This document shows positions 21,698 through 31,824 of a stretch of DNA of 64,000 bases, in pieces. The notes under the pieces are model-generated. The model was not told the origin of the DNA, did no database searches, and saw only the letters and a program-made list of their open reading frames with translations. Source of the DNA: Thelephora terrestris (lineage: Eukaryota > Basidiomycota > Agaricomycetes > Thelephorales > Thelephoraceae); contig WIUZ02000014.1 of assembly GCA_015956445.1 (NCBI GenBank), forward strand, positions 124,001 through 188,000, read 5' to 3'. How positions within the stretch are numbered: the first letter of the stretch is position 1; every line of letters starts with the position of its first letter. Position numbers and translations under genes: made by a program.

Positions 21698-24044
21698 TGT
21701 CAGGCCGACGCGACCTCTTCAGTTCAATAGCACTCTTGCTATCCAAACCTATCACACGCAGGGATCAAACACACAGTTATAGCCCTGTTGCAAACCCAGG
21801 GATATCGGAAGTCTCTTCACAGACTAGATTGGAGAAGAGGAGAAAGAAGGAGACAAGGGTCTTCAGGCACTCTTGCTCTAAGCACACAGCAGTAGAGGTC
21901 ACGGAGAGTCTGATGATAACAAATCTAAGGAGTACAGGCTAAACTACTCTGAGTATATATACTACTTAGATTTGTGATGTGACTGTTACATGTAACTACC
22001 CTAAAGATACAAACACAGACAAACATGGTCCGTGCGCAGCACTGCATGGTCTGTGCGTTACGTGGTGACTAATGCTACAAATTATCAGCTGATAAACGAA
22101 AGTGTGGCGGCCAATAGCAATTTGAGAGCATTACAAAGCAGTTACAAAACATGACGTAGCCTGGGAATGTTTGGAAGGAATGTGGGTATGACTGACTAAC
22201 AGCCAATGGCAAAAGGGGAGCATATGATCCTGAGTCGTGGAAGGGGCGTGGCATTTGGTATATAACCAAAGGGGGTTGGATGACTGGACTTCCAACAAAC
22301 CTCCCTTTGTTACACACTCACAACATGCCTCGTGCCTCTACTCGTAATCCCACTCGTCGTTCCTCCTCGTACTCTCCTGTTCAGGAGAGCAACTTTAACA
22401 TCGACCGCTTCTCCCATGCCCGTCGGGATCCGTCTTGCCCTTATCCCACCTTAGGAGCCATTATGGACCGGACCGCCACCGCCGACCCTAATGAAGGGTT
22501 CTCTGATCTAGGTGGGAGGTCTGGTTGGCATTCCGATTTAGGAAAGCGAACTAACTCCTTTTAGGTTTCAGGGACTTTCTCCAGGCCGCTCGTAGGGTGT
22601 CTCGGCGCAAGTTGGCCGCATCGAGACCAACCCATATGCGAGCGAACTCCTCAATAGGGGTGTTGAGTTCATGACGGAGTCCAACGAGACCTTCAACTCC
22701 GTGTTGGAGGCCAGCGTTCTCCATACGGGGAACGTTGGGTCCATGTTAATGGATGAAGTGGCTCACGTCAACGAGCGCATCGATGGTCGTCGCGAGGAGA
22801 TAGAGGCCTTGGAGAATCGGAAGGAGGATATGCAGGGAGTTATTCACGGACAGGAGGATAGCGTTGTTCGGCAGGGCGCCGACATTGATTTGCTGAAGGT
22901 AAATGTGGGGTCGGGAGATAATTGACTTTTCTAACCCAACATTTCCTTCTAGGGAGAGGTGACTACCCTCAAGGACTTGGTTCGGGCCCTTGTTACCAAA
23001 ACCGGAGAATTGGAGGACGATAAGGTAAGGGGTAGGGGTTGAAGGTTTTTAATATCTTCTAACCCTATTCCTTTTTAGGTTCGCCTTACTCGTCGTATTT
23101 CCGAATTGACCGGAGAAGTCCGGGATCTCCAGAGGAGGTGCAACGAGCCGGAGGTCCGAGTTGAAGAGGAGGAGCCGGAGGTTCTGCATCGGGCTGGGTC
23201 GCCGATCATCCCTAACCGGGCTGAGTCGCCGCCCGCTCGTTTATTGGTCCGTCACGAAAACAGGTTGGTTCCCGTCGACGATGAGGTCATTGAAATCGGG
23301 AGCGACGAATTCTATCAGAACGTAGGAGTCGTCCGTAGGGACACTCCTCGTCCTGAGTTCGTTTCTACTCCTTGGGGTAGTCGCCGTCAATGGCCTGCTC
23401 TGGAGTATGATCCGTACGCCGAGTTCGTTCCTGATAGCGAACCAAACTCTGATACGGAGCTTCCAGATTACGATGATTTGTCGGACATGGACCCGAACGA
23501 GATCCGGGAGCAGAACTGGTTGAATGAGGAGTTGGTGAGATCGGCCTTGGAAGTAGTACAAAGGATCCGAAGAGATATTGATTAGATAACTCTTTTGTAC
23601 TGTTGGCTTCCAATGAATTTTCTATATTGCCTATTGCGCGTGATCCATGAGTCGTAAAGCATAATGGTTTTCATGAGTCCAATCCAAGGGTCAGATTAAT
23701 AAGCCGGTTGACTTCTGCGAGAGGTCAGCGCGCGACGCTTATTAATACATCCCTTGTTGTCGGTAGCCTGAATATCTACTAGTCGTCCAGGGGCAACGGA
23801 GGGCCAGGTAGGGGGGATCTTCTATGAAGGTCCGCCGGTACATGTTCACGTATTATACCTCGGGTCTTCTGGGGTATCTTGACTAGTAGCACGTTCCACG
23901 TATTGGACTTTGGGTCGTTAAGCATAGGGCATACTGCATAATAAACAGTTTATCGCCATGTTTAGGGCAAGTCACCAACTGACTTAGTGGTGATGAGGCG
24001 TTAAATAAAGGAAATGAAAGGGGGTAAACGGCGAAATCATCACA
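21698..24044 (+). mobile_element. element F: TGTCAGG...CATCACA insertion carrying a coiled-coil gene
   Basis: It starts TGTCAGGCCGACGCG and ends GAAATCATCACA. The 5 bases before (CACGG, 21693-21697) recur directly after (24045-24049), giving a 5-bp target duplication inside the first exon of the DUF6698 gene. It is 2,347 bases long. TGT...ACA ends and a 5-bp duplication fit an LTR-type solo end or an integrase-like transposon. It shares no obvious sequence with the 2.31 kb family. One gene is carried on the plus strand behind a TATA box (TGGTATATAACC, about 22255-22266). Confidence 0.65.
22325..23585 (+). CDS. coiled-coil protein gene carried by element F
   Basis: The ATG at 22325 follows a TATA box by about 60 bases. 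Open segments are separated by candidate short GT...AG introns (near 22500-22564, 22900-22952 and 23024-23078). They encode a basic Ser/Arg-rich start (MPRASTRNPTRRSSSYSP), a Glu/Lys/Arg-rich heptad region (ERIDGRREEIEALENRKEDM) and an acidic tail ending at 23585. Element E carries a gene of the same general plan (basic start, coiled coil, acidic Pro-rich tail). No known domain. As part of a possible LTR-kin element it is treated as a fossil; I cannot say whether it is expressed. Confidence 0.5.
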
Positions 24045-25001
24045 CACGGACGCCAACACCGATAAAGGCAGCAGTGGCCGATCAGAGCTGGAGCATGTCG
24101 TTCCTCCCTTTCACAAGGCAAAAGCTACGCTTACCTAGTCTCGCAGAATTTCCCTCGCATTGCGGGAAGTGATTCGGAGTGGTCGAGGGATTTGGAGGCT
24201 CGTGACCCTCTGTGGCACTGTCCGACAACTCGTGAAAGAGAGTGATCAACGGTTGCTGAACTTGCCGGACGATGAGGACGAAGAGGACGACGATGCAGAG
24301 ACACATCGACCTGCACAAGACCCACAGGAACTGGCACAAAGGTGAGAATTGTTTGGGATGTAACTGACCTCACACACACCCCACCCAACAGACGTGACCG
24401 TGATTGGCGTTCGTTCCAGGCTTTGGTAAAGCTCGTTCCTGGACTGAAAAGAAAGATCAGTGAACCATGCGAACTTTCAAGGGTGCTTTACTATACAAAT
24501 GTCAGAAAACTTCGACATAAACCACTCGACTTAGTTGTGACTCACTTTTTTCAGCTCATTGCTGGGGCCAACTCCGCAAGAAGCGACGACATCTCCTGTG
24601 TGAAACCGAAGATTGCTGAGTGGCTCAACACACGGTTGGTAGAAGTACCTGTCGAGCAACACCTTGCCCTCTCAAGGAGGGATGGACGCGGCCTGCAACA
24701 CGACATCACCGGAAGACTGTTGTGCCCAATCAAATATGAATGGGACGATCTTGAGTGAGCACCCGAGTCGACCCGAGTCACCTTTGATCATGTCACCCAA
24801 GACATCAAGCTATGTTGCTTACTTGCTTTCTATGACAGCGTTCGCGCAAAGATTCGTGATGAGGTCGATGGCTACAGCGCATCAACAGACTACTGGTGTC
24901 ATGAACGCGTGACATAGTAGCCAAGATCACACAGATAATTCAAGACATTGGTCTCATTCGCAGTAATAATAGTACAAGGGGAGCTAGCAAGAACTACAAA
25001 C

Positions 25002-25476
25002 TTAAACAAGGACAAAAGGGTCCACGTCACATGCACAATCCTGAGCAAACGGGCAACGATGAGCGAAATGGTGAGGGTTATGTACACTCTCGGGACAATA
25101 CGAGTACACCCGCGTTACCGGATCCACCCAACACTCCCGACATCCCAACACATCATGATACAAACTATCATGCATCTCTCGCTTCACGTCCGACAAGGCC
25201 GCGCTCACTAATGCGAACCCATAGCGGTCTTGGAGACCCGCCACCTCCACCTTCAACTTCATCCGAACCTGACGTGACTTGTCTGAGGGACGACAGCGTT
25301 GACCAGAACGAGTCATCGGATTCTTGCGGTTCTTCTTCTTCAGAGACCTCTCCACCATCTGGCGAACTGGGGCAGGACTCCAGGGAGGGGATGGAGGGAG
25401 AGGAACACCCTGATCCTGGCGGTGGCGAAGGGACAACTGGGGACTTGCAAGGGGGGTCGGTGCAATAAGCCCCGTG
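25002..25476 (-). pseudogene. gene-1 distal part of copy A
   Basis: The Cys/His-rich end of gene 1 (GCRECWVDPVTRVYSYCPES region) and the Ser/Pro-rich middle are on the minus strand. The gene is split here by copy B, with the proximal part at 27800-28233. Fossil piece. Confidence 0.75.
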
Positions 25477-25496
25477 TGTCAGGGTTGTGGGCCTGC

Positions 25497-26120
25497 TTAC
25501 TGTTTGTGGGGCGCTAGAGGATTAGCGGATGGGTGAGGGGTGTCGGGTCTGGTTTTGAAGGGGGTTCCGGGTGTGGAGACGAGGAGAGGAGGGATGTCGA
25601 GAGAGAGAGGTGACTCGGTTTGATAAGGATGAACGGGCGAGTGGTAGTCTTGACAGAACTGATTAAGTTGCTGCACAAACGGTTCGAAGTCTTGGTCGCT
25701 AAGACTTTCGAAGTTGACGAGATATTCTATAACAGAGTAAGGTAATTCAGTTGGGATTTCCCACCAAAGAACGATAATAGCAGGAGAATGGGTGTGGACG
25801 TTAGTTGTAAGATGAACACGTGGGGAGGGGAAGTAAAAGGCTGGACTGATACTGAAGTAGACGGTCGCAAGGACGCTCTCAGTAAGATCCGAATTCCAAA
25901 GGAATTGATGGTCCGCTCCTAATAGAAAAGGAGGAGTGGTGATCCCGGCGTCAAGAGCTGCGAAAGGGCGGTAGTAGGGGAAATGGGTAAGTAGACCGGT
26001 GGTTCGGTTTACTTGAAGACTTCTGATGAGTTTATACTCCCAGATAGATCTCCTAGCGTCAGGGACAACTGGTCGCTGGACTGGGCTAATAGAGGGAAAA
26101 GGATTTGGGGCGCTGAACAT
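25497..26120 (-). CDS. gene 2 of copy B, 207-residue unknown protein
   Basis: The frame runs from MFSAPNPFPSISPVQRPVVP to a stop next to the element end. Landmarks are RRSIWEYKLIRSLQVNRTTG, LLTHFPYYRPFAALDAG, TTPPFLLGADHQFLWNSDLT, SIWEYK/SPAFYFPSPRVHL, THSPAIIVLWWEIPTELPYS, VIEYLVNFESLSDQDFEPFV and QQLNQFCQDYHSPVHPYQTE, then a Pro/Thr-rich tail ending LAPHKQ. It looks like a compact globular domain with aromatic core residues. I recognise no family. A 5' non-coding exon ends at AATAAAAGTAAGCTGAG, and the GTAAGC donor pairs with a CAG just upstream of the ATG. The frame looks whole. Confidence 0.72.
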   Translation of the reverse strand: MFSAPNPFPSISPVQRPVVPDARRSIWEYKLIRSLQVNRTTGLLTHFPYYRPFAALDAGITTPPFLLGADHQFLWNSDLTESVLATVYFSISPAFYFPSPRVHLTTNVHTHSPAIIVLWWEIPTELPYSVIEYLVNFESLSDQDFEPFVQQLNQFCQDYHSPVHPYQTESPLSLDIPPLLVSTPGTPFKTRPDTPHPSANPLAPHKQ

Positions 26121-26260
26121 ACACTGGCAGGAAGATTCCTGCTGAGATGAGTTAGAAGAGGTAAGGCGTGAGGAGAATTCCTCAGCTTACTTTTATTCAG
26201 GTTGTGGGTAGAGGAGTACAGAAGAGATTGAGAATGGGGGAAAGAAGGAGCGAACGCTCT

Positions 26261-26275
26261 TCCTTATATACCCAG
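26261..26275 (-). promoter_or_regulatory. TATA box of gene 2, copy B
   Basis: GGGTATATAAGGA on the minus strand, followed by the conserved leader hairpin AGAGCGTTCGCTCC. The same block occurs in all copies that keep this region. Confidence 0.7.
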
Positions 26276-26439
26276 CTCTCTACAGGAGTCATAATTCTAC
26301 AAGGGACCAAACGTGCATAAACATGGTCTGTGCGTACTTTAGGGTAGGTTTGAATGAGTCGGGGAAAGGGGACTTAGGACGACGAATGGTAATGACTAAT
26401 ATGAAAACAATAGGAGGAGCGACTGATGGAAGTACTAGG

Positions 26440-26600
26440 GGATTTCTTCTGATCGACGGGGATTTCTCTGGATTTCGGAAGTAGTAGAAGTGTGGCGGGG
26501 ATTTCTCCTGATCGATGGGGATTTCTCTGGATTTCGGAAGTAGTAGAAGTGTGGCGGGGATTTCTCCTGATTGATGGGGATTTCTCAGGTTTTGATGGGA
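26440..26600. repeat. GGGGATTTCTC minisatellite, copy B
   Basis: Units of about 60 bases built on GATCGATGGGGATTTCTC repeat two to three times between the two divergent genes. The opposite strand reads GAGAAATCCCCATCGATC, the form seen in copies in the other orientation. Confidence 0.7.
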
Positions 26601-26790
26601 TCGCGATTGGGGTTGAGGGTTCGTTTATCCTAGTTGGGACCTTAGTGGAAAATAGTTATTGTTTTCCCCTTTTGGGGTTCTGTTGAGTCAGGATGTATTT
26701 AAGTCAGGGGGATTAATGATCGTTCCCTCCATCGTCTCTTTTCCACTCCTACCAAACCAACCACTACTCTCCTAAACAACCTTCGATACT

Positions 26791-27694
26791 ATGTCTTCCT
26801 TCGTTGCCAACAACGCCGTGCTCAACGCCGCTGCCACCCCCTTTACCCCGTCCTTCGAGACGGATGCTCCTTACAACGTGGAGCAACACCTGTATGACTC
26901 CCCCGCCAACATTGCCCACGACAACCAGGTTGCCGTCGACTTCCTCACCGCCCACAATGCCCCTGCCGAGTTCTGGGAACAGGCCGGTTACGAAGATCCC
27001 AGACTTTCTGGGCCTGTGGTCCGGGCTTTACACCCTGGAGCCGTTCAGTTGTTGGACGTCATGGAGAGGGATAGGGAGGATAGGATTGCGAAATTGGAGA
27101 AGCGGGTGGACCTTATGTACGTCATCATGAACAGCTTGAATGATGACTTCTCTCACTTTGCTTTGGAACATTGGGGACCTTTCCAGGCATCTCTCTTCCG
27201 ATATTTCGGACACCAATGTCGCGGGGCTTATTGCACCGACCCCCCTTGCAAGTCCCCAGTTGTCCCTTCGCCACCGCCAGGATCAGGGCGTTCCTCTCCC
27301 TCCATCCCCTCCCTGGAGTCCTGCCCCAGTTCGCCAGATGGTGGAGAGGTCCCAGAGGAAGAAGACCCGCAAGAGTCCGATGACTCGTTCTGGTCAACGT
27401 TGTCGTCCCTCCGACAAGTCACGTCAGGTGAGGATGAAGTTGAAGGTGGAGGTGGCGGGTCTCCAAGACCGCTATGGGTTCGCATTAGTGAGCGAGGCCT
27501 TGTCGGACGTGCGGCGAGAGATGTATGATAGTTTATCTCATGATGTGTTGGGGTGTAGGGAGTGTTGGAAGGATCCGGTGACGCGAGAGTGGTCTTACTG
27601 TCCTGAAAGTATTCACAACCCTCACCACTTCGCTCATCGTTGCCCCCTTCCTCAGAACTGTTCATGTGATATCGACCCGTTTGTTCTTGTCTAA
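26791..27694 (+). CDS. gene 1 of copy B, overlapping open frames, unknown
   Basis: Two long plus-strand frames overlap: 26791-27528 (245 residues) and 27140-27694 (184 residues). The first begins MSSFVANNAVLNAAATPFTP and has DAPYNVEQHLYDSPANIAHD, EFWEQAGYEDPRL, then a charged helix (MERDREDRIAKLEKRVDLMY), HFALEHWGPFQASLFRYFGH and a Ser/Pro/Asp-rich end. The second ends with a Cys/His-rich stretch (GCRECWKDPVTREWSYCPES, then NPHHFAHRCP and CSCD) that could bind metal. Both frames recur in the other copies. No known family. The region looks whole; how the two frames are used is unknown. Confidence 0.65.
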
Positions 27695-27799
27695 GTTTGT
27701 AGTTCCTTTTAGTCACCTTTGTATTATTATTACTGCGAATGAGACCAATGTCTTGAATTATTTGTGAGATCTTGGCTACTATGTCACGCGTTCGTGACA

Positions 27800-28233
27800 C
27801 CGTGACATTGGTGTCCGAAATATCGGAAGAGAGATGCCTGGAAGGGTCCCCAATGTTCCAAAGCAAAGTGAGAGAAGTCATCATTCAAACTGTTCATGAT
27901 GACGTACATGAGGTCCACACGCTTCTCCAACTTCGCAATCCTATCCTCCCGTTCCCTCTCCATGGCGTCCAACAAACGAATGGCTCCAGGGTGAGCAGCT
28001 TGAACACGAGGCCCAGAAAGCCTGGGGTCCTCGTAACCAGCCTGTTCCCAGAACTCGGTGGGAGCGTTATGGGCGGTCAGGAATCTAATGGCAACCTGGT
28101 TGTCATGGGCGATGTTGGCAGGGGAGTCATACAAATGTTGCTCCACGTCGTAGGGAGCATCCGTCTCGAAAGACGGGGCGAAGGGGGTGGCGGCAGCATT
28201 GAGCACGGCGTTGTTGGCAATGAAAGAAGACAT
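27800..28233 (-). pseudogene. gene-1 proximal part of copy A
   Basis: Starts MSSFIANNAVLNAAATPFAP and continues through DAPYDVEQHLYDSPANIAHD to FQASLFRYFGHQC, where copy B adjoins. Fossil piece of the split gene. Confidence 0.75.
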
Positions 28234-28436
28234 TGTAGGAGCGGATCTTTGGAAGAGGTGGTACTGGTGTTTGGTGGGAGTGGAAAAGAGACGATGAGGG
28301 GAACGATCATTAATCCCCCTGACTTAAATACATCCTGACTCAAAGGAAACCGAAAGGGGAAAACAATAACCTATTATCCATTAACATCCCCATTAGGATA
28401 AACAAACCCTCAGCCCCAATCGCGATCCCATCAAAT

Positions 28437-28575
28437 CAGAGAAATCCCCATTGATCATGAGAAATCCCCATCCGTCTTCTATTACTACCGTGAAACGAGA
28501 GAAGTTCCCACCGATCGTGAGAAATCCCCACCAGTCTTCCACTACCACCGTCGATCGAGAGAAATCCCCATTATG
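28437..28575. repeat. GAGAAATCCCCAT minisatellite, copy A
   Basis: Imperfect units with GAGAAATCCCCATTGATC / GAGAAATCCCCA.C and TCTTCTATTACTACCGTG-like spacers lie between the divergent genes, as in the other copies. Confidence 0.7.
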
Positions 28576-28888
28576 CTTCTAATGACTCCGTCACTATTGT
28601 TCCCTTATTTCATTTCGTCATTTGTCGTTCCAAAGTCCCACTCCCCTGACTCATCTAACCTACCCTAAACTACGCACAGACCATGTTGACTCATGTTTGG
28701 CTCATTGTAAAATAGTGACTCCTGTAGAGGACTGGGTATATAAGGAAGAGCGTTCGCTCCTTTCTTTTCCCCCATTCTCAATCTGTCACGAACGCGTGAC
28801 ATAGTAACCAAGATCTCACAAATAATTCAAGACATTGGTCTCATTTGCAGTAATAATAATACAAAGGTGACTAAAAAGGACTACAAAT

Positions 28889-29777
28889 TCAGACAAGAAC
28901 AAACGGGTCGATATCACATGAACAGTTCTGAGGAAGAGGACAACAATGAGCAAAGTGGTGAGGGTTGTGAATACTCTCAGGACAATAAGACCACTCTCGC
29001 GTCACCGGATCCTGCCAACACTCCCTACACCCCAATACATCATGAGACAAACTATCATACATCTCTCGTCGCACGTCCGACAAGGCCTCGCTCACTAACG
29101 CGAACCCATAGCGGTCTTGGAGACCCGCCACCTCCACCTTCAACTTCATCCTCACCTGACGTGACTTGTCGGAGGGACGACAACGTTGACCAGAACGAGT
29201 CATCGGACTCTTGCGGGTCTTCTTCCTCTGGGACCTCTCCACCATCTGGCGAACTGGGGCAGGACTCCAGGGAGGGGATGGAGGGAGAGGAACGCCCTGA
29301 TCCTGGCGGTGGCGAAGGGACAACTGGGGACTTGCAAGGGGGGTTGGTGCAATAAGCCCCGCGACACTGGTGTCCGAAATATCGGAAGAGAGATGCCTGG
29401 AAAGGTCCCCAATGTTCCAAAGCAAAGTGAGAAAAGTCATCATTCAAGCCGTCCATGATGACGTACATGAGATCCACGCGCTTCTCCAACTTCGCAATCC
29501 TATCCTCCCTCTCCCTCTCCCGAGCGGCTGCAGGGTGTTGAGCCTGCATCTGAGGCATGGGAAGCCTGGGGTCTTCATACCCGGCCTGTTCCCAGAACTC
29601 GGCGGGAGCATTATGAGCGGTAAGAAAGTTGATGGCGACCTGGTTGTCGTGGGCGATGTTGGCAGGGGAATCATATAAGTGTTGCTCCACGTCGTAGGGA
29701 GCGTCCGTCTCAAAGGACGGAGTGAAGGGGGAGGCAGCAGCGTTGAGAACGGTGTTGTTGGCAACAAAGGCAGACAT
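28889..29777 (-). CDS. gene 1 of copy C, overlapping open frames
   Basis: Starts MSAFVANNTVLNAAASPFTP on the minus strand. The same two overlapping frames as in copy B are open over most of their length, ending in the Cys/His-rich stretch GCRECWQDPVTREWSYCPES and CSCDIDPFVLV. Unknown family, and it looks largely whole. Confidence 0.62.
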
Positions 29778-29974
29778 AGTAGTAGAGGAGGAGGATGGTA
29801 CTGGTGCTTGGTGGGAGTGGAAAAGAGACGATGAGGGGAACGACCAATAATCCCCCTCTGACTTAAATACACCCTGACTCAAAAGGGAATCGAAAAGGGA
29901 AAACAATAACCTATTATCCATTAAAATCCCAGTTAGGATAAACGAACCCTCAGCCCTGATCGCGATCCCATCAA

Positions 29975-30140
29975 AAACCGAGAAATCCCCATCGATCATG
30001 AGAAATCCCCATCAGTCTTCTACTACCACCATGAAACGAGAGAAATCCCCATCGATCACAGGAAATCCCCATCATGCTTCTATTGCTACCATTGATCCAG
30101 AGAAATCCCCATCGAACACGAGAAGTCCCTGAATGCTTCC
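29975..30140. repeat. GAGAAATCCCCAT minisatellite, copy C
   Basis: Four to five imperfect units of AGAAATCCCCATCGATCA plus a TTCTATTGCTACCATTGATC-type spacer, between the divergent genes. Confidence 0.72.
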
Positions 30141-30295
30141 ATCGACTCGTGCCCCTATTGTTCCCGTATGAGTAATTACTATCTGTCGTCCTAAGTCCCC
30201 TTACTCTGACTCATCTACCCTACCCTAAACTACGCACGGACCATGTTGACTCTTGTTTGACTCGTTGTAGAATAATGACTCCTGTAGAGGATTGG

Positions 30296-30375
30296 GTATA
30301 TAAGGAAGAGCGTTCGCTCCTTCTTTTCCCCATTCTCAATCTCTTCTGTACTCCTCTACCCACAACCTGAATAAA
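30296..30375 (+). promoter_or_regulatory. TATA box, leader hairpin and AATAAA, copy C
   Basis: GGGTATATAAGGA is followed by the self-complementary AGAGCGTTCGCTCC, then a C/T-rich start region, and CCTGAATAAAAGTAAGC about 65 bases downstream. A TATA box shortly followed by AATAAA is the order found in the R region of LTRs. Here AATAAA directly precedes a GTAAGC splice donor. Confidence 0.65.
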
Positions 30376-30446
30376 AGTAAGCTGAGGAATTCTCCTCACG
30401 TCTTACCCTTTCTAACTCGTCTCCGCAGGAATCCTCCTGCCAGTGT

Positions 30447-31070
30447 ATGTTCAGTGCCCCTAATCCTTTCCCTTCTACTAGCCCGGTTCAGCGACCAGTC
30501 GTCCCTGACGCCAGAAGGTCTATCTGGGAGTATAAACTCATCAGAAGTCTTCAAGTAAACCGAACCGCCGGTTTACTTACCCATTTCCCTTACTACCGAC
30601 CCTTTGCAGCTCTCGACGCCGGAGTCACTACTCCCCCCTTTTTATTAGGAGCAGATCATCAATTCCTCTGGAATTCAGATCTTACTGAAAGCGTCCTTGC
30701 GACAGTCTACTTCAGTATCAGTCCGGCCTTCTACTTCCCCTCTCCACATGTTCATCTTACAACTAATATCCACACCCATTCCCCCGCCATTATCGTCCTT
30801 TGGTGGGAAGTCCCAACTGAATTACCTTTCTCTGTCATAGAATATCTCGTCAATTTCGAATGTCTTAGCGATCAAGACTTCAAACCGTTTGTGCAGCAAC
30901 TCAATCAGTTCTGTCAAGACTACCACTCACCCGTTCACCCCTATCAGACCGAGTCACCTCTCTCTCTTGATATCCCTCCTCCTCTCGTCTCCACACCCGG
31001 AACCCCCTTCAAAACCAGACCCGACACCCCTCATCCATCCGCTAATCCTCTAGCGCCCTATAAACAGTAA
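30447..31070 (+). CDS. gene 2 of copy C, 207-residue unknown protein
   Basis: The frame is whole from MFSAPNPFPSTSPVQRPVVP to LAPYKQ. It is nearly identical to the copy-A and copy-B products (a handful of differences in 207 residues), which implies recent spread. The ATG follows a CAG acceptor and a short conserved segment (GAATCCTCCTGCCAGTGT). Unknown function. Confidence 0.72.
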   Translation: MFSAPNPFPSTSPVQRPVVPDARRSIWEYKLIRSLQVNRTAGLLTHFPYYRPFAALDAGVTTPPFLLGADHQFLWNSDLTESVLATVYFSISPAFYFPSPHVHLTTNIHTHSPAIIVLWWEVPTELPFSVIEYLVNFECLSDQDFKPFVQQLNQFCQDYHSPVHPYQTESPLSLDIPPPLVSTPGTPFKTRPDTPHPSANPLAPYKQ

Positions 31071-31200
31071 GCAGGCCCACAACCCTGACACAATCTCTTC
31101 TGTACTCCCCTACCCACAACCTGAATAAAAGTAAGCTGAGGAATTCTCCTCACGCCTTACCTCTTCTGACTCATTTTAGCAGGAATCCTCCTGCCAGTGT

Positions 31201-31824
31201 ATGTTCATTGCTCCTAACCCCTTCCCCTCTACCAGCCCAGTCCAGCGACCAGTCGTCCCTGACGCTAGAAGATCTATCTGGGAGTATAAGCTCATCAGAA
31301 GTCTTCAAGTAAACCGAACCGCCGGTTTACTTACCCACTTCCCTTACTACCGACCCTTTGCAGCTCTCGACGCCGGAGTCACTACCCCTCCCTTTCTACT
31401 AGGAGCGGATCATCAATTCCTTTGGAATTCGGATCTTACTGAGAGCGTCCTTGCGACTGTCTACTTCAGTATCAGCCCAGCCTTTTACTTCCCCTCCCCA
31501 CATGTTCACCTTACAACTAACATCCACACCCATTCCCCTGCTATTATCGTCCTTTGGTGGGAAATCCCAACTGAATTACCTTATTCCGTTATAGAATATC
31601 TTGTCAACTTTGAACGTCTTAGCGACCAAGACTTCGAACCGTTCGTACAGCAACTCAATCAGTTCTGCCAAGACTACCATTCATCCGTCCATCCTTATCA
31701 GACCGAGTCACCCCTCTCTCTTGATATTCCTCCTCCCCTCGTCTCTACACCCAGAACCCCCTTCAAAACCAGACCCGACACTCCTCACCCATCCGCTAAT
31801 CCTCTAGCGCCCCACAAACAGTAA
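31201..31824 (+). CDS. gene 2 of copy A, 207-residue unknown protein
   Basis: The open frame runs from MFIAPNPFPSTSPVQRPVVP to LAPHKQ and looks whole, with the same landmarks as the other copies. Its TATA region was separated from it when copy C inserted between promoter and leader, so expression now would start from copy C sequence or not at all. Confidence 0.7.
   Translation: MFIAPNPFPSTSPVQRPVVPDARRSIWEYKLIRSLQVNRTAGLLTHFPYYRPFAALDAGVTTPPFLLGADHQFLWNSDLTESVLATVYFSISPAFYFPSPHVHLTTNIHTHSPAIIVLWWEIPTELPYSVIEYLVNFERLSDQDFEPFVQQLNQFCQDYHSSVHPYQTESPLSLDIPPPLVSTPRTPFKTRPDTPHPSANPLAPHKQ

Larger units (their letters stand above)
25477..27799 (-). mobile_element. two-gene TGTCA element, copy B (inverted)
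   Basis: It reads in reverse: the right-hand end is the TGTCACGAACGCGTGACA terminus and the left-hand end is TGTCAGGGTTGTGGGCC. CCGTG before (25472-25476) and after (27800-27804) is the target duplication. It is 2,323 bases long, carries both genes and looks whole. It lies in gene 1 of copy A. Confidence 0.92.
28784..31090 (+). mobile_element. two-gene TGTCA element, copy C
   Basis: It starts TGTCACGAACGCGTGACA and ends CCCACAACCCTGACA. CAATC is the target duplication (28779-28783 and 31091-31095). It is 2,307 bases long, lies in the leader region of copy A and looks whole. The nesting shows it is younger than copy A. Confidence 0.92.

Noticed and set aside
28867-29355. Plus-strand ORF of 162 residues opposite gene 1 (and equivalents at 16059, 25031, 34802 and 42156)
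   Set aside because: It begins inside the terminus, is low-complexity, and its openness follows from the codon composition of the antisense gene. Kept only as a remark under gene 1.
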